Source: Candidatus Omnitrophota bacterium (lineage in GTDB: Bacteria; Omnitrophota; Omnitrophia; Omnitrophales; Aquincolibacteriaceae). From it: 40,832 bases of DNA. This document shows positions 25,637 through 33,719 of this stretch, in pieces. The notes beneath the pieces are model-generated. The model ran no database searches. It was not told where the DNA came from and was given only the letters and a program-made list of their open reading frames with translations. The stretch is from the NCBI GenBank assembly GCA_023247035.1, contig JAHFHG010000016.1:1-40832 (forward strand), given 5' to 3'. Both the position numbers and the translations under genes were made by a program. Within the stretch, counting starts at the first letter, position 1. Every line of letters starts with the position of its first letter.

Positions 25637-26179
25637 TTACTCCGAAAATTTTTCAACTTCGTAACGGTAAACTTCCGCCCGCGCGCATTCGTCAGGATCA
25701 AGCCCCGCTTTTCCCTTCGCGCAATAGGTCACGAATTCAGGAACGGTCCATTTTTGTTCGACCGCCACTTCAGGAAGAAAAGTCCCAACACGCGAGTCCA
25801 GTTTAACATAAATGCCATGCCTGCCTATTTCTATTTCTTCTAAAGAACGGGCCTTCTCCAGCGCTCCCAGCACGGAAATTTCAATCCGGATCTGATCTAA
25901 TTCCTGCTTCACGATCGGAGAAAAGCGGAGGTCCTGAAACGCAGCGGCAATCGCCATCCGGATGAGATTTTGGGAAAGAGGAAACTGGGTATCAAACGTT
26001 CCCACGCAGCCCCGCAACGCCCCGTTTTTCTTCAGCGTGACAAAACACCCTCGTTTAAAATTGCATTCCGGCGATTCCGTTTGGAAAGCAAGATGATCTC
26101 CCGTTTCAAGGTAGTTTCCAATCGCCTTTCGGGCGAGTTCCAGAAGTGATTTTTTGCTATTCGAAGATAAATCCGGCAT
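25637..26179 (-). CDS. amrA: AMMECR1-domain protein (AmrA)
   Basis: The AMMECR1 fold is recognised by KSLLELARKAIGNYL, the strongly conserved GCFVTLKKNGALRGCVGTF (LRGCIG motif), the DLRFSPIVKQELDQIRIEISVL stretch and GRHGIYVKLDSRVGTFLPEVAVEQKW. Human AMMECR1 is of unknown function; in bacteria it is commonly encoded beside Memo and a radical-SAM protein. The ORF track start at 26236 would run far into amrB; I chose the ATG at 26179, which overlaps amrB by 23 bases and starts just before the domain (180 residues). No radical-SAM partner is present in this window. Confidence 0.9.
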   Translation of the reverse strand: MPDLSSNSKKSLLELARKAIGNYLETGDHLAFQTESPECNFKRGCFVTLKKNGALRGCVGTFDTQFPLSQNLIRMAIAAAFQDLRFSPIVKQELDQIRIEISVLGALEKARSLEEIEIGRHGIYVKLDSRVGTFLPEVAVEQKWTVPEFVTYCAKGKAGLDPDECARAEVYRYEVEKFSE

Positions 26180-26963
26180 ACCCGACAACCCGCTCCGTAT
26201 CTCCTGTAGCGTCCGCACTGGTGGTGTAATCCACAAGGGTTGCGCTTTTGATCCCCAGCGCCTCCTTCATCACAAGAAGCATATAAACCGGCACAAAACC
26301 GCACATCGTAACGCGGTATTTCTTGACCGCTTTCACGAGAGCTTCCTCATCCAAATTTTCAATAGCGTCCAAGGCATACCGGTCTTTTCTCCGCGTGGCC
26401 TCGTCGGATTCATAATGGCTCATATCATTGGAAATGACGGCGAGAAATCGTTCCTTTCTGACGGCAAGCATCGTCCCGATCGCCAAAGCCGCTTCACGCG
26501 CAAGACCGAGATCCAGGGTTCCCACAATCAAAGGCGCAATTTGAGCCGCAGGATTTTTGAATTGCAGGAAAGGGATCAGGACCTCCAAAGAATGCTCAGA
26601 ACCGTGCGCCTGCTCGTCATTTCTCAAATCGTGGGAGGCTTCAAGAAGCGACATTGCAAGATCGCCGGCTACCGGCGCCTTTCCCAGAGGAGTCTGCCAT
26701 TCTCCGCGGCAGAAGAGCGCAAAATCCGATCCCGATCTTTTATGATTAGGCCCGATCAAAATATTTTTTTCCGGCACGGCGACGCGCGAAAGGACCCGGC
26801 AGGCCGTCTGCCCGGAATAAACATATCCGGCGTGAGGCAGAATCACGGCTTTGGCGTGAACCTGCTTCGAAGACGTCTCAAGATAAGTCCGGCAGAACTG
26901 AAACAACTCTTCGCGGCTGGAAGGATAAAAGCTACCCGCTGCGCAAGGATTGCGGATGAGCAT
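26157..26963 (-). CDS. amrB: MEMO family protein (AmrB)
   Basis: Memo proteins resemble extradiol dioxygenases. The sequence starts with MLIRNPCAAGSFYPSSREEL and shows LPHAGYVYSG (H44), GPNHKRSG (H74), EHSLEVLIPFLQ, SNDMSHY and TMCGFVPVY (C221); the two His and the Cys correspond to the copper-binding residues of human MEMO1. At 268 residues the length is typical. It is 26 bases from rpsU and overlaps amrA. In bacteria the three-gene AmmeMemoRadiSam set is known by co-occurrence, with uncertain chemistry. Confidence 0.93.
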   Translation of the reverse strand: MLIRNPCAAGSFYPSSREELFQFCRTYLETSSKQVHAKAVILPHAGYVYSGQTACRVLSRVAVPEKNILIGPNHKRSGSDFALFCRGEWQTPLGKAPVAGDLAMSLLEASHDLRNDEQAHGSEHSLEVLIPFLQFKNPAAQIAPLIVGTLDLGLAREAALAIGTMLAVRKERFLAVISNDMSHYESDEATRRKDRYALDAIENLDEEALVKAVKKYRVTMCGFVPVYMLLVMKEALGIKSATLVDYTTSADATGDTERVVGYAGFIFE

Positions 26964-26989
26964 GGAGAGAACCTGAGGGTTGAGACGCG

Positions 26990-27169
26990 CTAGAATCTTT
27001 TCTTTTTATTCTTTGAGGAGCGCTGCTTGCGGCGTCGTTTTTCGCTGGGCTTCTCGTAATGTTTTCTCTGTTTGAGAATCTTCAAAATGCCTTCGCGTTC
27101 AAGTTTTTTCTTTAAACGCTTCAGGGCTTTATCTAAAGGTTCGTTTGCGGTAACCTCGACTCTCGTCAC
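26990..27169 (-). CDS. rpsU: 30S ribosomal protein bS21
   Basis: This gene is missing from the ORF track because it is short (59 residues) and starts with GTG. Reading from 27169, the product begins MTRVEVTANEPLDKALKRLK, the standard bS21 opening, continues with KLEREGILKILKQRKHYEKPSEKRRRK and ends in a Lys/Arg-rich tail before a TAG. bS21 joins the small subunit near the anti-Shine-Dalgarno end of 16S rRNA. AAGGA stands seven bases before the GTG. A near-consensus promoter precedes it, so this gene probably heads the amrB-to-recO run. Confidence 0.95.
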   Translation of the reverse strand: MTRVEVTANEPLDKALKRLKKKLEREGILKILKQRKHYEKPSEKRRRKQRSSKNKKKRF

Positions 27170-27214
27170 TCGGTATCCTTTCGGTTGAGTTTCATCCCTT
27201 GTAAATCAGGCCGT

Positions 27215-27242
27215 ATTATACGTTATTCAAAGTCAGGGTCAA
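27215..27242 (-). promoter_or_regulatory. Near-consensus promoter for rpsU
   Basis: On the minus strand TTGACC (27242-27237) is followed after 16 bases by a perfect TATAAT (27220-27215). It lies 46 bases before the GTG of rpsU and is the best promoter in the window, as expected for a ribosomal protein gene. It sits back to back with comF. Confidence 0.7.
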
Positions 27243-27267
27243 GCGAGAGATGGATTTGCTTTTTTCC

Positions 27268-27296
27268 TTTGCAGCCGCCAGATTATTCCCTAGAAT
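27268..27296 (+). promoter_or_regulatory. Candidate promoter for comF
   Basis: TTTGCA (27268-27273), a 17-base spacer and TAGAAT (27291-27296) precede the ATG at 27304 by only seven bases. If used, the mRNA would begin at or next to the start codon, so comF would be read without a leader. Confidence 0.4.
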
Positions 27297-27303
27297 AGCC
27301 GTC

Positions 27304-28005
27304 ATGATAAAGTCCTTTGCCGGCTTGAACCTTTACACTGAAGCTTTTCTAAGGTTGATTTATCCTGCAGCGTGCGGCGTTTGCCGGGCGCCGCTTGAGC
27401 TTGAGGAAAAAGGGATATGCTCCGGCTGTAAAATAACTCTCAAGGCCCTTCGCTTTTCACCGGAAGAAGCCGCGATCAGCCAAAATTTTGAATTCCTAGA
27501 CGGCGCCTGGGCCCTTTATCCTTACAAGTCGCCTGTCAAAGAAATCATTTCCGGCATCAAGTTTTTAAAAAAAAGGTGGCTTGTTTCTGTCTTCGCCGAA
27601 GACATCTCCGAAATGGCGCTCCGGATTACGGGCGACACTTCTTATCACGCTGTGATTCCCGTTCCCATCCACCGGAGCCGGCTCATTGAGCGGGAGTTTA
27701 ATCAATCCGAATTGATTGCGGCAAGGATTGCCGAATCTTCGGGGGTTCCGCTCAGGTCCGGCAGGCTCCGAAAACGGTTTCAAACGCCTCCGCAGAATCA
27801 GCTTTCCCGCCAGGAAAGGAAAACGAATCTTTATAGGGCTTTTGAGCTTTTAAAATCCCAGGCTGCCGAAGGAAAACAGCTGCTCCTGGTCGATGATATC
27901 TTCACCACCGGAGCTACCGCCGAAGAAACTGCGCGCGCTCTGAAGGAACACGGCGCCCGCCGCGTGGATCTTTTTACGCTGGCCAGGACGGAGATCCGTT
28001 CATGA
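27304..28005 (+). CDS. comF: ComF-family phosphoribosyltransferase-like protein
   Basis: ComF proteins are needed for uptake of DNA in naturally competent bacteria and have a phosphoribosyltransferase fold. The sequence has an N-terminal zinc ribbon (YPAACGVCRAPLE, CSGC), VIPVPIHRSRLIEREFNQSE, and the PRPP-binding loop LLLVDDIFTTGATAEETARAL. The track starts at an ATG at 27250; I prefer the ATG at 27304 because it begins just before the conserved region and lies next to a promoter-like element, giving 233 residues. It overlaps the following permease by four bases (ATGA). Confidence 0.88.
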   Translation: MIKSFAGLNLYTEAFLRLIYPAACGVCRAPLELEEKGICSGCKITLKALRFSPEEAAISQNFEFLDGAWALYPYKSPVKEIISGIKFLKKRWLVSVFAEDISEMALRITGDTSYHAVIPVPIHRSRLIEREFNQSELIAARIAESSGVPLRSGRLRKRFQTPPQNQLSRQERKTNLYRAFELLKSQAAEGKQLLLVDDIFTTGATAEETARALKEHGARRVDLFTLARTEIRS

Positions 28006-29099
28006 AGGTGCTCGACCGCTACCTTACCCGCGAACTTGCAGTCCCCGTTTTTTACTCCAGCATTGCTTTAGTTTTTCTGATCCTGATTGCCGATCTTTTC
28101 GACAACCTGGACGAACTGTTGCGCTACCAGGTCGAATTCAAAACTATTTTGACCTACTACCTCGCGCTCATCCCCTTCGCCTTTAGCGAAACCATTGCCT
28201 GGGCGGCGTGGCTCGGCGCTCTTTTTCTCCTTGTCAACCTTGGATTTCACAATGAAATTACGGCGATGAAGACTGCGGGGCTTAAAATTACGACGATTAT
28301 TAGACCGGTCATTTTCTTTGGATTCCTTCTGGGCGTGGGCACTTTTCTTGTCAACGACAGGATCGTCGCCAAAACTTTCCGCACGGCTTATGAGATCAGG
28401 GAAATTCACATTGAAAAAAAGAAAAGCAGCGCCCTCGAAAAAACGCTTCAGAATGTCACCTATCACTCTAAAGACAGCGAACTTTATTACTTCCAGACTT
28501 TCTCAAAGGGCAAAGAGGAGGTGCAGGGCGTGGTCGTGCTTTGGCTGGATCCAAAGGATGGCAAAACACGGAAAAAAATGGTGGCCAGACGCGGCGTTTG
28601 GAAAGACAACCTTTGGGAGTTTGAAGGCGTCAGCGAGTATTTGATGGACTCGAGCGGGAGAATCCTGGGCGAGCCGAAAAGTTTCGCTAAAAAAATTTAT
28701 CCTGAAATTAATGTCCCGCCGCTTGAGCTGGCCTTGGCCTCAATGGAAAGCAGCTTTCTGACCTATCGAGAGCTGAAAGGCTCCATCCAGAAGCTGAAGC
28801 AAAACGGCGTCAATGTTTCTTCGGAAATCGTGGATATGCACGAACGCTTGGCCGTTCCCTGGAAAGGCCTTGTGATGATGTTTATTACGGTGCCGATTCT
28901 GGCCCGGACCACCTCCCGCAAACTTATCGCCGTGAATGTCCTGCTTTGCGTGGGTTTAGTCTTTCTTTATCACGTCGTCGGCGCAATCGGGCTTGCGCTT
29001 GGAAAGGCGGGAAAGCTTTTCCCGTTCTTTAGCGCGTGGGGCACAAATATTATTTTTGCCGCCGGGTCCCTGATCAGGCTTGAAAGAGCCAATCATTAA
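28002..29099 (+). CDS. LptF/LptG-family permease (YjgP/YjgQ)
   Basis: The LptB2FG complex extracts lipopolysaccharide from the inner membrane. This 365-residue protein begins VLDRYLTRELAVPVFYSSIAL, the family's first helix, then two more helices, and contains the NDRIVAKTF region, a periplasmic beta-jellyroll of about 190 residues, and three C-terminal helices (LVMMFITVPILARTTSR). Which of LptF or LptG it is cannot be settled from this one copy; a second gene, if present, is outside the window. It completes the LPS-transport theme with lptE at 5094. It is translationally coupled to comF, a combination with no obvious functional link. Confidence 0.9.
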   Translation: MKVLDRYLTRELAVPVFYSSIALVFLILIADLFDNLDELLRYQVEFKTILTYYLALIPFAFSETIAWAAWLGALFLLVNLGFHNEITAMKTAGLKITTIIRPVIFFGFLLGVGTFLVNDRIVAKTFRTAYEIREIHIEKKKSSALEKTLQNVTYHSKDSELYYFQTFSKGKEEVQGVVVLWLDPKDGKTRKKMVARRGVWKDNLWEFEGVSEYLMDSSGRILGEPKSFAKKIYPEINVPPLELALASMESSFLTYRELKGSIQKLKQNGVNVSSEIVDMHERLAVPWKGLVMMFITVPILARTTSRKLIAVNVLLCVGLVFLYHVVGAIGLALGKAGKLFPFFSAWGTNIIFAAGSLIRLERANH

Positions 29100-29205
29100 G
29101 CGTCTATCAGAAAATTCCGGATCTCGCCTTCGTATAACACGGCAGGTGAGGGACTGAAATTCCACGCCATTTTTTGGGGATTGCGGAAGCCGGCCCCTAA
29201 TAGGA

Positions 29206-29871
29206 TTATCCCTTAAGAACAACCACCTTCTTCATCGTCACGGGCTCCAGCGGTTTATCCCATTCATTCCGCGGCACGCGGGCGATCCTCTTAACAATCT
29301 CGAGGCCTTCCGTCACCTGCCCGAAGATGGAATGAAGCCCATCCAGCCAAGGCGTTGGAGCTTCCGTAATGAAAAACTGGCTGCCGTTGGTGTTGGGGCC
29401 GGAATTGGCCATTGAAAGGCTTCCCGCTTTGTCGTGTCTTAATTGAGGTGAGAACTCATCGGCAAAACTATAACCGGGTCCCCCGCTGCCGGTCCCCGTC
29501 GGATCCCCGGTTTGAATCATAAAACCGGGGATGACGCGGTGGAAAATGAGCCCGTCATAATACCCTGACTTCGCCAGTTGTAAGAAATGCTCAACTGTTT
29601 TAGGGGCCTCCGTAGGAAAAAGATCTGCGTAAATATCGCCTTGGCTGGTATCAATTTTTATCTTCACGACGGCCGTGTCCCTTTGTTCGGGTTGGGGAAG
29701 TCGGGGCGTTGAGGCTGCTTCCGGCGCAGCTTTAGATTTCGTCTCTCGAGAAGCGGCTTGCCGGCCCGAGTCTGTATCCTTTGCCGCGGACGAATCTTTC
29801 ACGGCGGCGGATTTTGAGGCGCAGCCGTTAAGCAAAATCAAAAAAATAAAAAAGCAGCTTTTTAAAATCAT
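29206..29871 (-). CDS. Lipoprotein peptidyl-prolyl isomerase (cyclophilin type)
   Basis: The track starts 32 codons earlier, but the ATG at 29871 is preceded by a perfect AAGGAGG and begins a lipoprotein signal, [19 protein letters not shown], with the lipid-bearing Cys after LNG. A Ser/Ala/Lys-rich linker of about 45 residues follows, then a cyclophilin domain with [42 protein letters not shown] and [11 protein letters not shown]. The catalytic Arg, Phe and Gln are in place. It should catalyse proline isomerisation in the periplasm, attached to a membrane. It lies downstream of glgC, separated from the convergent permease by 106 bases in which I see no clear terminator. Confidence 0.95.
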   Translation of the reverse strand: MILKSCFFIFLILLNGCASKSAAVKDSSAAKDTDSGRQAASRETKSKAAPEAASTPRLPQPEQRDTAVVKIKIDTSQGDIYADLFPTEAPKTVEHFLQLAKSGYYDGLIFHRVIPGFMIQTGDPTGTGSGGPGYSFADEFSPQLRHDKAGSLSMANSGPNTNGSQFFITEAPTPWLDGLHSIFGQVTEGLEIVKRIARVPRNEWDKPLEPVTMKKVVVLKG

Positions 29872-29896
29872 TGCTCCTCCTTTTAGGCAATGAAAA

Positions 29897-30184
29897 TTAT
29901 TTTTCCGGATCCGGCGAGACCTTCTTTTTTTTCTGCGAAGGACCGCTCGCCCAAGCAGGAATTTCAAGGGTCTGATTCAAAACCGGGAGCTCGGGCATCT
30001 TGTCCAAACTCCGGGAAAGCTCCTGCATCCGGCTCACGATCATTTCCAGGCCGTCGCTTGACTGCTCCGCTTCGCGTTTCAAAACATCTCCGGCAAACGC
30101 GGCGGAGGCGTAAAAAATCGAAAGCAAATACGGAATCCCCGCGGCCATGAGGAAAAACCACGGCCGGAATTTCAGAGGCTGCAC
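29897..30184 (-). CDS. Small exported or membrane-anchored unknown protein
   Basis: This 95-residue protein begins with a GTG one base after the glgC stop. Its start [32 protein letters not shown] is a signal peptide or membrane anchor with a possible cleavage after AFA-G. The rest is a short helix ([28 protein letters not shown]) and a Pro/Lys-rich tail. An internal ATG at 30148 would give a shorter version with the same hydrophobic stretch. No family recognised. It is probably co-transcribed with glgC and the cyclophilin. Confidence 0.55.
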   Translation of the reverse strand: MQPLKFRPWFFLMAAGIPYLLSIFYASAAFAGDVLKREAEQSSDGLEMIVSRMQELSRSLDKMPELPVLNQTLEIPAWASGPSQKKKKVSPDPEK

Positions 30185-30185
30185 T

Positions 30186-31451
30186 TCAGATGACCGCCCG
30201 GTCGGGAATCACGGTCCCTTTCGGGATAATCACAACGCCGTCCCGGATGCAGTAATTCTTCCCGTTTTCTTCGCGAACGCCGCGGCGGTTTGAAATGACA
30301 ACGTCATTGCCGATGCAAACATTCTTGTCGAGGATACAGTTTTCGATCCGGCAGTCCCGGCCGATTCCCAGCCGGCCCCGCGAGCCGGGCTGTTCCAGCC
30401 TGTAAAAATCATTGCCCATCAGAACGCTTCGCCGGATCACCGTGCCTTTCGAAATCACAGACCGGAGTCCAATGACCGAGTTTTCAATCGTCGCGCCTTC
30501 GAGAATGCAACCTTCCGCGATTAAGGCGTTTCTCAGTTTCGCATCGATGATTTTGGAAGGAGGAAGAAAACGGGCGCGCGTAAAAACAACGCCCTTCGGG
30601 GTAAAGAAATTAAAAGAAGGGTTGTCCTTCGTTAAATCAATGCTTGCCTCATAAAAGCTCTTGATCGTTCCGATGTCCCGCCAATAGCCGTTAAAAATGT
30701 AGCCGTATACTTTGTGCTTGTGAATGGCCTTGGGAATGACTTCCTTGCCGAAATCCGCCTCGCGCCCGGCAAGCGCTTCAATGAGCACCTTGGCCTTGAA
30801 AACATAAACCCCCATGGATGCCAGATAAAGTTCTTTGGGGCCGCGGACCTTGAACGTGCTGCGGATCGTTTCCGGGATAATGAAAGAGTGAATATTTTCC
30901 TTCGGCGAAGGTTTTTCGCGGAATGCCGTGATTTGGCCGCTCGTGCGCACCTGCATGATCCCGAAATGCCTGACTTCTTTTTGAGTCACAGGCGCCGTCG
31001 ATACCGTCACATCCGCTCCCCTCTCCTCGTGGAAGCGGAGAATATCCCGGTAATCCATCCGGTACAAATGATCTCCCGAAAGAATCACAACCGTATCCGC
31101 CTCTTCCAAATGATAATGAGGGATGTGCTTGCGGACGGCGTCTGCGGTCCCCTGAAACCAATCCGTCGTCGAAGGAGTTTGCTCGGCCGCCAGGAGCTCG
31201 ACGCTGGTTTGATGAAAATATTCGTAAGGATAGGTCCGGTGAATATGCCGGTGAAGGGAAGTGGAGTTAAATTGCGTCAGCACAAAAATGCGCCGGAATC
31301 CCGAATTGATCGAGTTGGAAATCGGAATGTCCACCAGGCGGTACTTTCCGCCCATCGGAACCGCGGGTTTCGAACGGTAACTTGTCAAAGGAAAGAGGCG
31401 CTTGCCCTGGCCGCCTCCGAGAATCAAAACAGTGACATTATTATTATTCAT
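30186..31451 (-). CDS. glgC: Glucose-1-phosphate adenylyltransferase
   Basis: GlgC makes ADP-glucose, the donor for glycogen. The N-terminal nucleotidyltransferase has LGGGQGKRLFPLT, the YRLVDIPISN block, LSGDHLYRMDY with the metal-binding Asp, FREKP, and YLASMGVYVF; the C-terminal half is a left-handed beta helix ending in a repetitive hexapeptide (GCILEGATIENSVIG, DCRIENCILDKNVCIG). At 421 residues it is full length. The TTG in the track is passed over for the ATG at 31451, which overlaps the upstream stop by eight bases. GlgA and GlgB are not seen nearby. Confidence 0.96.
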   Translation of the reverse strand: MNNNNVTVLILGGGQGKRLFPLTSYRSKPAVPMGGKYRLVDIPISNSINSGFRRIFVLTQFNSTSLHRHIHRTYPYEYFHQTSVELLAAEQTPSTTDWFQGTADAVRKHIPHYHLEEADTVVILSGDHLYRMDYRDILRFHEERGADVTVSTAPVTQKEVRHFGIMQVRTSGQITAFREKPSPKENIHSFIIPETIRSTFKVRGPKELYLASMGVYVFKAKVLIEALAGREADFGKEVIPKAIHKHKVYGYIFNGYWRDIGTIKSFYEASIDLTKDNPSFNFFTPKGVVFTRARFLPPSKIIDAKLRNALIAEGCILEGATIENSVIGLRSVISKGTVIRRSVLMGNDFYRLEQPGSRGRLGIGRDCRIENCILDKNVCIGNDVVISNRRGVREENGKNYCIRDGVVIIPKGTVIPDRAVI

Positions 31452-31761
31452 CGAAGGCAAACGTCCTCGTGACGACGTGTTCGCTTTGAACGTGATTCCA
31501 CAATACCTTTCGGAAGGTGTCGTTTTCTTCCATTAAAAGCTCAAGCCGCCTGCGGATTTTATGGATAAAAACCGCATGCCCCGGATAACGCTCCTTGTTG
31601 ACCAGCAGATCCAGGCGCGACACATATTGATTGATCAAGGAAGAATTCTGGCGGATCTGGCGCTTCAAAATCCGGATTTCCTCTGAAGTCAAATCGGGAG
31701 AATCGCTGTTAAGTTCAGTGGAAACTTTCACGGGAAGTTCAAAACCGAAATGGAAGATCAT
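31444..31761 (-). CDS. Small unknown helical protein upstream of glgC
   Basis: This 105-residue protein has no family I recognise, no signal peptide and no membrane segment. Residues 25-90 look helical and charged (SEEIRILKRQIRQNSSLINQYVSRLDLLVNKE, then IRRRLELLMEENDTFRKVLW). It overlaps the upstream receiver-like gene by four bases (ATGA) and the downstream glgC by eight, so the three are surely translated together. A role with one of the neighbours is inferred only from the coupling. Confidence 0.6.
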   Translation of the reverse strand: MIFHFGFELPVKVSTELNSDSPDLTSEEIRILKRQIRQNSSLINQYVSRLDLLVNKERYPGHAVFIHKIRRRLELLMEENDTFRKVLWNHVQSEHVVTRTFAFDE

Positions 31762-32240
31762 TGAGCGTACCGCGTTAAAATATCATTTAAATTTTTGAGA
31801 AAATCCGATTTGGAATAAACCCTGTGGCAGCCTGCTCTCTGGGCGTCCTCCTTGAGCGCGATTTTGGCTTGCGAAACGTAACCTACGGTCGGCAGTTTTT
31901 TCATGCCCTCATCGTGTTTGATTTTTTCGAGCAGCTTGAATGCCTCGGCCTCGCGCTCGTCCCAATCTAAAACAATCAAGACCGGAAGCTTTTGTTTGCT
32001 GTGGGCAAGCAGGGGCTCGGCTTGGTCAAAATTGTGAATCGAGAGGTGACAGTATTTCGCGGATTGAGCGATTTTAGAAGCGACCAGAAGATTGGAGACC
32101 AGGCCGAAGACTGCGCCGCCCTGCCGCGCCCCCTCCCGTACCTCCGAAAAGTTTTTATCCAAACTCTCAGCCCGTCGGTAGGGCCTCAAGCTCGCTTTCA
32201 TCTGAATCAGTTTGTTTTGACGATTGTCGATTTCCTTCAT
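31758..32240 (-). CDS. Degenerate CheY-like receiver protein
   Basis: The 160-residue protein has the receiver fold from about residue 43: GAVFGLVSNLLVASKIAQSAK, LPVLIVLDWD (D92 at the phosphoacceptor position), LPTVGYVSQAKIALKEDAQRAGCHRVYSKSDF, and a final helix. The acidic pair that binds Mg2+ in ordinary receivers is absent from the first strand, where GLVSN is found instead, so normal phosphorylation is doubtful. The first 40 residues are basic and unlike a receiver. It resembles pseudo-receivers that act as protein-protein modules. AAGGG stands nine bases before the ATG. Confidence 0.7.
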   Translation of the reverse strand: MKEIDNRQNKLIQMKASLRPYRRAESLDKNFSEVREGARQGGAVFGLVSNLLVASKIAQSAKYCHLSIHNFDQAEPLLAHSKQKLPVLIVLDWDEREAEAFKLLEKIKHDEGMKKLPTVGYVSQAKIALKEDAQRAGCHRVYSKSDFLKNLNDILTRYAQ

Positions 32241-32291
32241 CGCAGAAACCCTTCAAAGTTCAGCAAAGCTTAACCGGATTTTTGCGCCAAA

Positions 32292-33632
32292 TCAAGCGTC
32301 CGGCGTTTTTTGAAGCTTCTTGAGAATCCTTATTTTATGCTCGGCGTCTTCCGCCAGGGCAAGAGGAAGATCCACGCCGCGAAGTTTTTTTTCAGCCTCC
32401 GCCCACTCGCTGCGCTGAATGTGATCCCGCGCTTCATTATAAACCTCTTGTACAGCGTGAAGACGTTCCGGGATAAAACTCTCAAGGACTTTTCGTTTGG
32501 CCAGGATATCCGCGTGCAGCGGTTCGGCGTCCGCAAGGGCCGGAGGCGGCACCTGCAAAAGCTCAAAAAGCGTCGCCGCGATGCCTTCATCGGCCTGATT
32601 GACGGAAGCCGGATAAGGCGCTGGCGCTCCGGCGATGCGCTCCGGCCTCGCCAATTCGTCCAGCCCTTTCTCGATTGCGGCAATCGCGTTTAAAGCCTCT
32701 TTCCACGACTTTTTTTCGACAAGCGAGAGGAGGCGTTCGTAGCTTTCGCTGATGTTTTTTTCTTTCTCCCTTATTTTCTGCTCGATCAAAATTCCGTTTA
32801 TGACCCCGATCTTCGACAAGGTGTCGGTAATAAAAGGACGGAGCATCGTCAAAACCACGCCGCGGTGTTTCTCAACATTGTTTGCATAAATCGGAAAGGC
32901 TAGAGATTCCACCCAAAGGTTGCGCGCTTGAAGCAGGTCCCCGTTTTTAAATGCCTCAGCCCCCGGCGCATATTTTTTTTCGAAGTGATCGTAAAGCTTG
33001 TTTTTGTAACTGCGGGGAAGCGGGACTTTATAAAATTTTTCCTGCTCGGCAAGCCTTTCTTTAAAGGATTGGATCGTCCAGGCCTGGGAGGGAAGTTTTT
33101 CAACCCATCCGGTCTGAAAGGAGGCGCGTTTCCCCAGCACTTTTTTTTCTTCCTCGGAAGGCGGACGGCCGGGATCAAACTCGAGCCTGCGCTCTAAAAG
33201 ATTCTTTTCCTCCGGAGTCAAAGGATCCTGGAGGGCTGCGGCGGACGGTGAGGCCTTTTGCGCCTTGCCTTTTCCTTTTAACGAAATCCCCTCCGGTTTT
33301 ACACGCGGCAATTTTTCAATCAACCGGACGGCCCAATCCTTTTGGATTCCTATCAAATTTTTAATTCCGGGCCGGAAAAAAATCGCCGCGAACGCGAAAA
33401 GGGCGAGAGTCAATACGGCAGAAACAAATTGGATGAAACCCGGCGCGAGGGAAAACCGGCGGGAAGTTTCTTTTTTCGAAGGAACCTCCGGCGCACGGCT
33501 TAGTTCGGATTGGAGATCTTCTTCCTTTTTTACGGAAGTACTCCAAAAACAGCCCGGGCATTCGAGGATTTCCCGTTCCTCAGCCTCGAAACGCCGTCCG
33601 CAATGAGTACAAACGTAGCGTGTCGCTTGCAT
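32292..33632 (-). CDS. Zinc-ribbon membrane protein of unknown function
   Basis: The 446-residue protein begins with a zinc ribbon (YVCTHCGRRFEAEEREILECPGC; C8, C11, C25, C28), a linker, one membrane helix at about 67-87 (FIQFVSAVLTLALFAFAAIFF) and a long soluble region that is Lys/Glu-rich and largely helical. In that region YEDRLLSLVEKKSWKEALNAI-like stretches suggest irregular TPR-type helices. The zinc ribbon should lie in the cytoplasm and the rest outside, or the reverse; topology is not decided. No family known. A candidate promoter ends eight bases before the ATG. Confidence 0.7.
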   Translation of the reverse strand: MQATRYVCTHCGRRFEAEEREILECPGCFWSTSVKKEEDLQSELSRAPEVPSKKETSRRFSLAPGFIQFVSAVLTLALFAFAAIFFRPGIKNLIGIQKDWAVRLIEKLPRVKPEGISLKGKGKAQKASPSAAALQDPLTPEEKNLLERRLEFDPGRPPSEEEKKVLGKRASFQTGWVEKLPSQAWTIQSFKERLAEQEKFYKVPLPRSYKNKLYDHFEKKYAPGAEAFKNGDLLQARNLWVESLAFPIYANNVEKHRGVVLTMLRPFITDTLSKIGVINGILIEQKIREKEKNISESYERLLSLVEKKSWKEALNAIAAIEKGLDELARPERIAGAPAPYPASVNQADEGIAATLFELLQVPPPALADAEPLHADILAKRKVLESFIPERLHAVQEVYNEARDHIQRSEWAEAEKKLRGVDLPLALAEDAEHKIRILKKLQKTPDA

Positions 33633-33640
33633 AGGGTTTA

Positions 33641-33669
33641 ATTATGGCCTTTGAACTAAAAAATTTCCA
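33641..33669 (-). promoter_or_regulatory. Candidate promoter for the zinc-ribbon gene
   Basis: On the minus strand TGGAAA (33669-33664), a 17-base spacer and CATAAT (33646-33641) stand eight bases before the ATG at 33632. As for dapL and comF, the transcript would be almost leaderless. The match is moderate (4/6 and 5/6). Confidence 0.35.
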
Positions 33670-33719
33670 CTAAAATGCTTGGGCTTTCTTTCGTCCCTCT
33701 TGCGGCAAGCCGACTTTGT

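Noticed and set aside
26154-26993. 279-residue plus-strand ORF opposite amrB
   Set aside because: It is a mirror of amrB, whose residues match the Memo family; the antisense frame has no recognisable motif.
27190-27204. Nine-codon leader frame (ATG AAA CTC ...) ending at the rpsU start
   Set aside because: Its purine-rich site is too close to its ATG to function well and there is no attenuator-like structure, so I treat it as chance.
29160-29205. GGGG...CCCC hairpin between the permease and the cyclophilin
   Set aside because: On either strand the stem is preceded, not followed, by T residues, so it does not act as an intrinsic terminator.
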